This document shows positions 63,895 through 64,000 of a stretch of 64,000 nucleotides of DNA, piece after piece. The stretch comes from Flavobacteriales bacterium. GTDB taxonomy: Bacteria > Bacteroidota > Bacteroidia > Flavobacteriales_D > Crocinitomicaceae. How positions within the stretch are numbered: the stretch's first letter is position 1; each line of letters begins with the position of its first letter. Position numbers and translations under genes: made by a program. The notes beneath the pieces were generated by a model. That model saw only the letters and a program-made list of their open reading frames with translations. It was not told the origin of the DNA and searched no databases. The stretch covers positions 1 through 64,000 of the forward strand of contig CANMUN010000005.1 in the NCBI GenBank assembly GCA_947500875.1. Reading direction: 5' to 3'.

Positions 63895-64000
63895 GATTCG
63901 CTTCACCCATTACATCGTTCGCCAAATCCGAGAAATCAGCCATGTTCCCTTCGATCATCTCGAAGTACTTGGCCTTATCCCAAATTTCTATGCGGTCGTT
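63884..64000 (-). CDS. mraZ: Transcriptional regulator MraZ, C-terminal end (cut by window edge)
   Basis: The last 38 residues of MraZ: the RIEIWDKAKYFEMIEGN stretch matches the second AbrB-like half, ending in an acidic tail MADFSDLANDVMGEANHDD. MraZ is a DNA-binding ring protein that controls the dcw operon from its own promoter, which lies outside the window. The stop overlaps the rsmH start. Confidence 0.9.
   Translation of the reverse strand, partial: NDRIEIWDKAKYFEMIEGNMADFSDLANDVMGEANHDD

Noticed and set aside
1-64000. Mobile elements, CRISPR arrays, tRNA or rRNA genes
   Set aside because: No transposase, integrase, phage gene, regularly spaced repeat or tRNA-like cloverleaf was recognised while reading both strands.

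Overview
The window looks like ordinary chromosome from a Gram-negative member of the Bacteroidota, most likely order Flavobacteriales. This rests on the gliding/type IX secretion genes gldE and gldD, proteins with C-terminal type IX sorting domains, a SprB-repeat protein, a GLPGLI-family protein, the fused cytochrome c biogenesis protein CcsBA, many promoters of the Bacteroidota type (TAnnTTTG at -7), and start codons without Shine-Dalgarno sequences. No tRNA, rRNA, CRISPR array, insertion sequence, prophage or integrase was seen. Genes are densely packed and no gene-free stretch exceeds 300 bases.

Layout, left to right. 1-9.7 kb: the 5' part of an acyl-CoA dehydrogenase gene, anmK (cell-wall recycling), a NhaD-type Na+/H+ antiporter, a TonB-like protein overlapping folC, then on the minus strand rsmG, an ECF sigma factor and a membrane glycosyltransferase, and on the plus strand tgt and lptG. 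9.9-13.5 kb: two type IX cargo proteins, a subtilase and a carboxylesterase. 13.5-19.1 kb: pdhB, clpX and clpP on the minus strand, a glycosyltransferase, and a large OmpA/TPR lipoprotein. 19.2-24.3 kb (minus): topA-ssb-gldE-gldD-folK. 24.4-30.9 kb (plus): miaB, a sigma-54 activator, lptE, an unknown gene and secG, overlapping or directly abutting one another, then groES-groEL. 31-38 kb: an esterase, ccsBA, a pseudouridine synthase, a DUF1573 protein, an unknown lipoprotein, def and ruvX. 38.1-46.1 kb (plus): an overlapping lipoprotein / outer-membrane barrel / GLPGLI trio, rfbA with a prenyl diphosphate synthase, and a third type IX cargo protein. 46.2-48 kb (minus): methionine salvage genes mtnB-mtnD-mtnC. 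48-64 kb (minus): a complete division and cell wall (dcw) cluster running mraZ-rsmH-ftsL-ftsI-murE-mraY-murD-(unknown)-ftsW-murG-murC-ftsQ-ftsA-ftsZ-yqeY.

Most genes serve envelope building (peptidoglycan, LPS transport, protein export, surface secretion), protein quality control (ClpXP, GroESL, Def), tRNA/rRNA modification and folate synthesis. The less ordinary items are an uncharacterised gene embedded in the dcw cluster, the overlapping lipoprotein/barrel/GLPGLI operon, a near-perfect 21-bp palindrome before groESL, a Tgt that has lost its zinc-binding cysteines, a terminator inside the coding end of a convergent gene, and several genes whose -7 box sits so close to the start codon that leaderless transcripts are likely. 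I did not find a clearly new multi-gene defence or mobile system.
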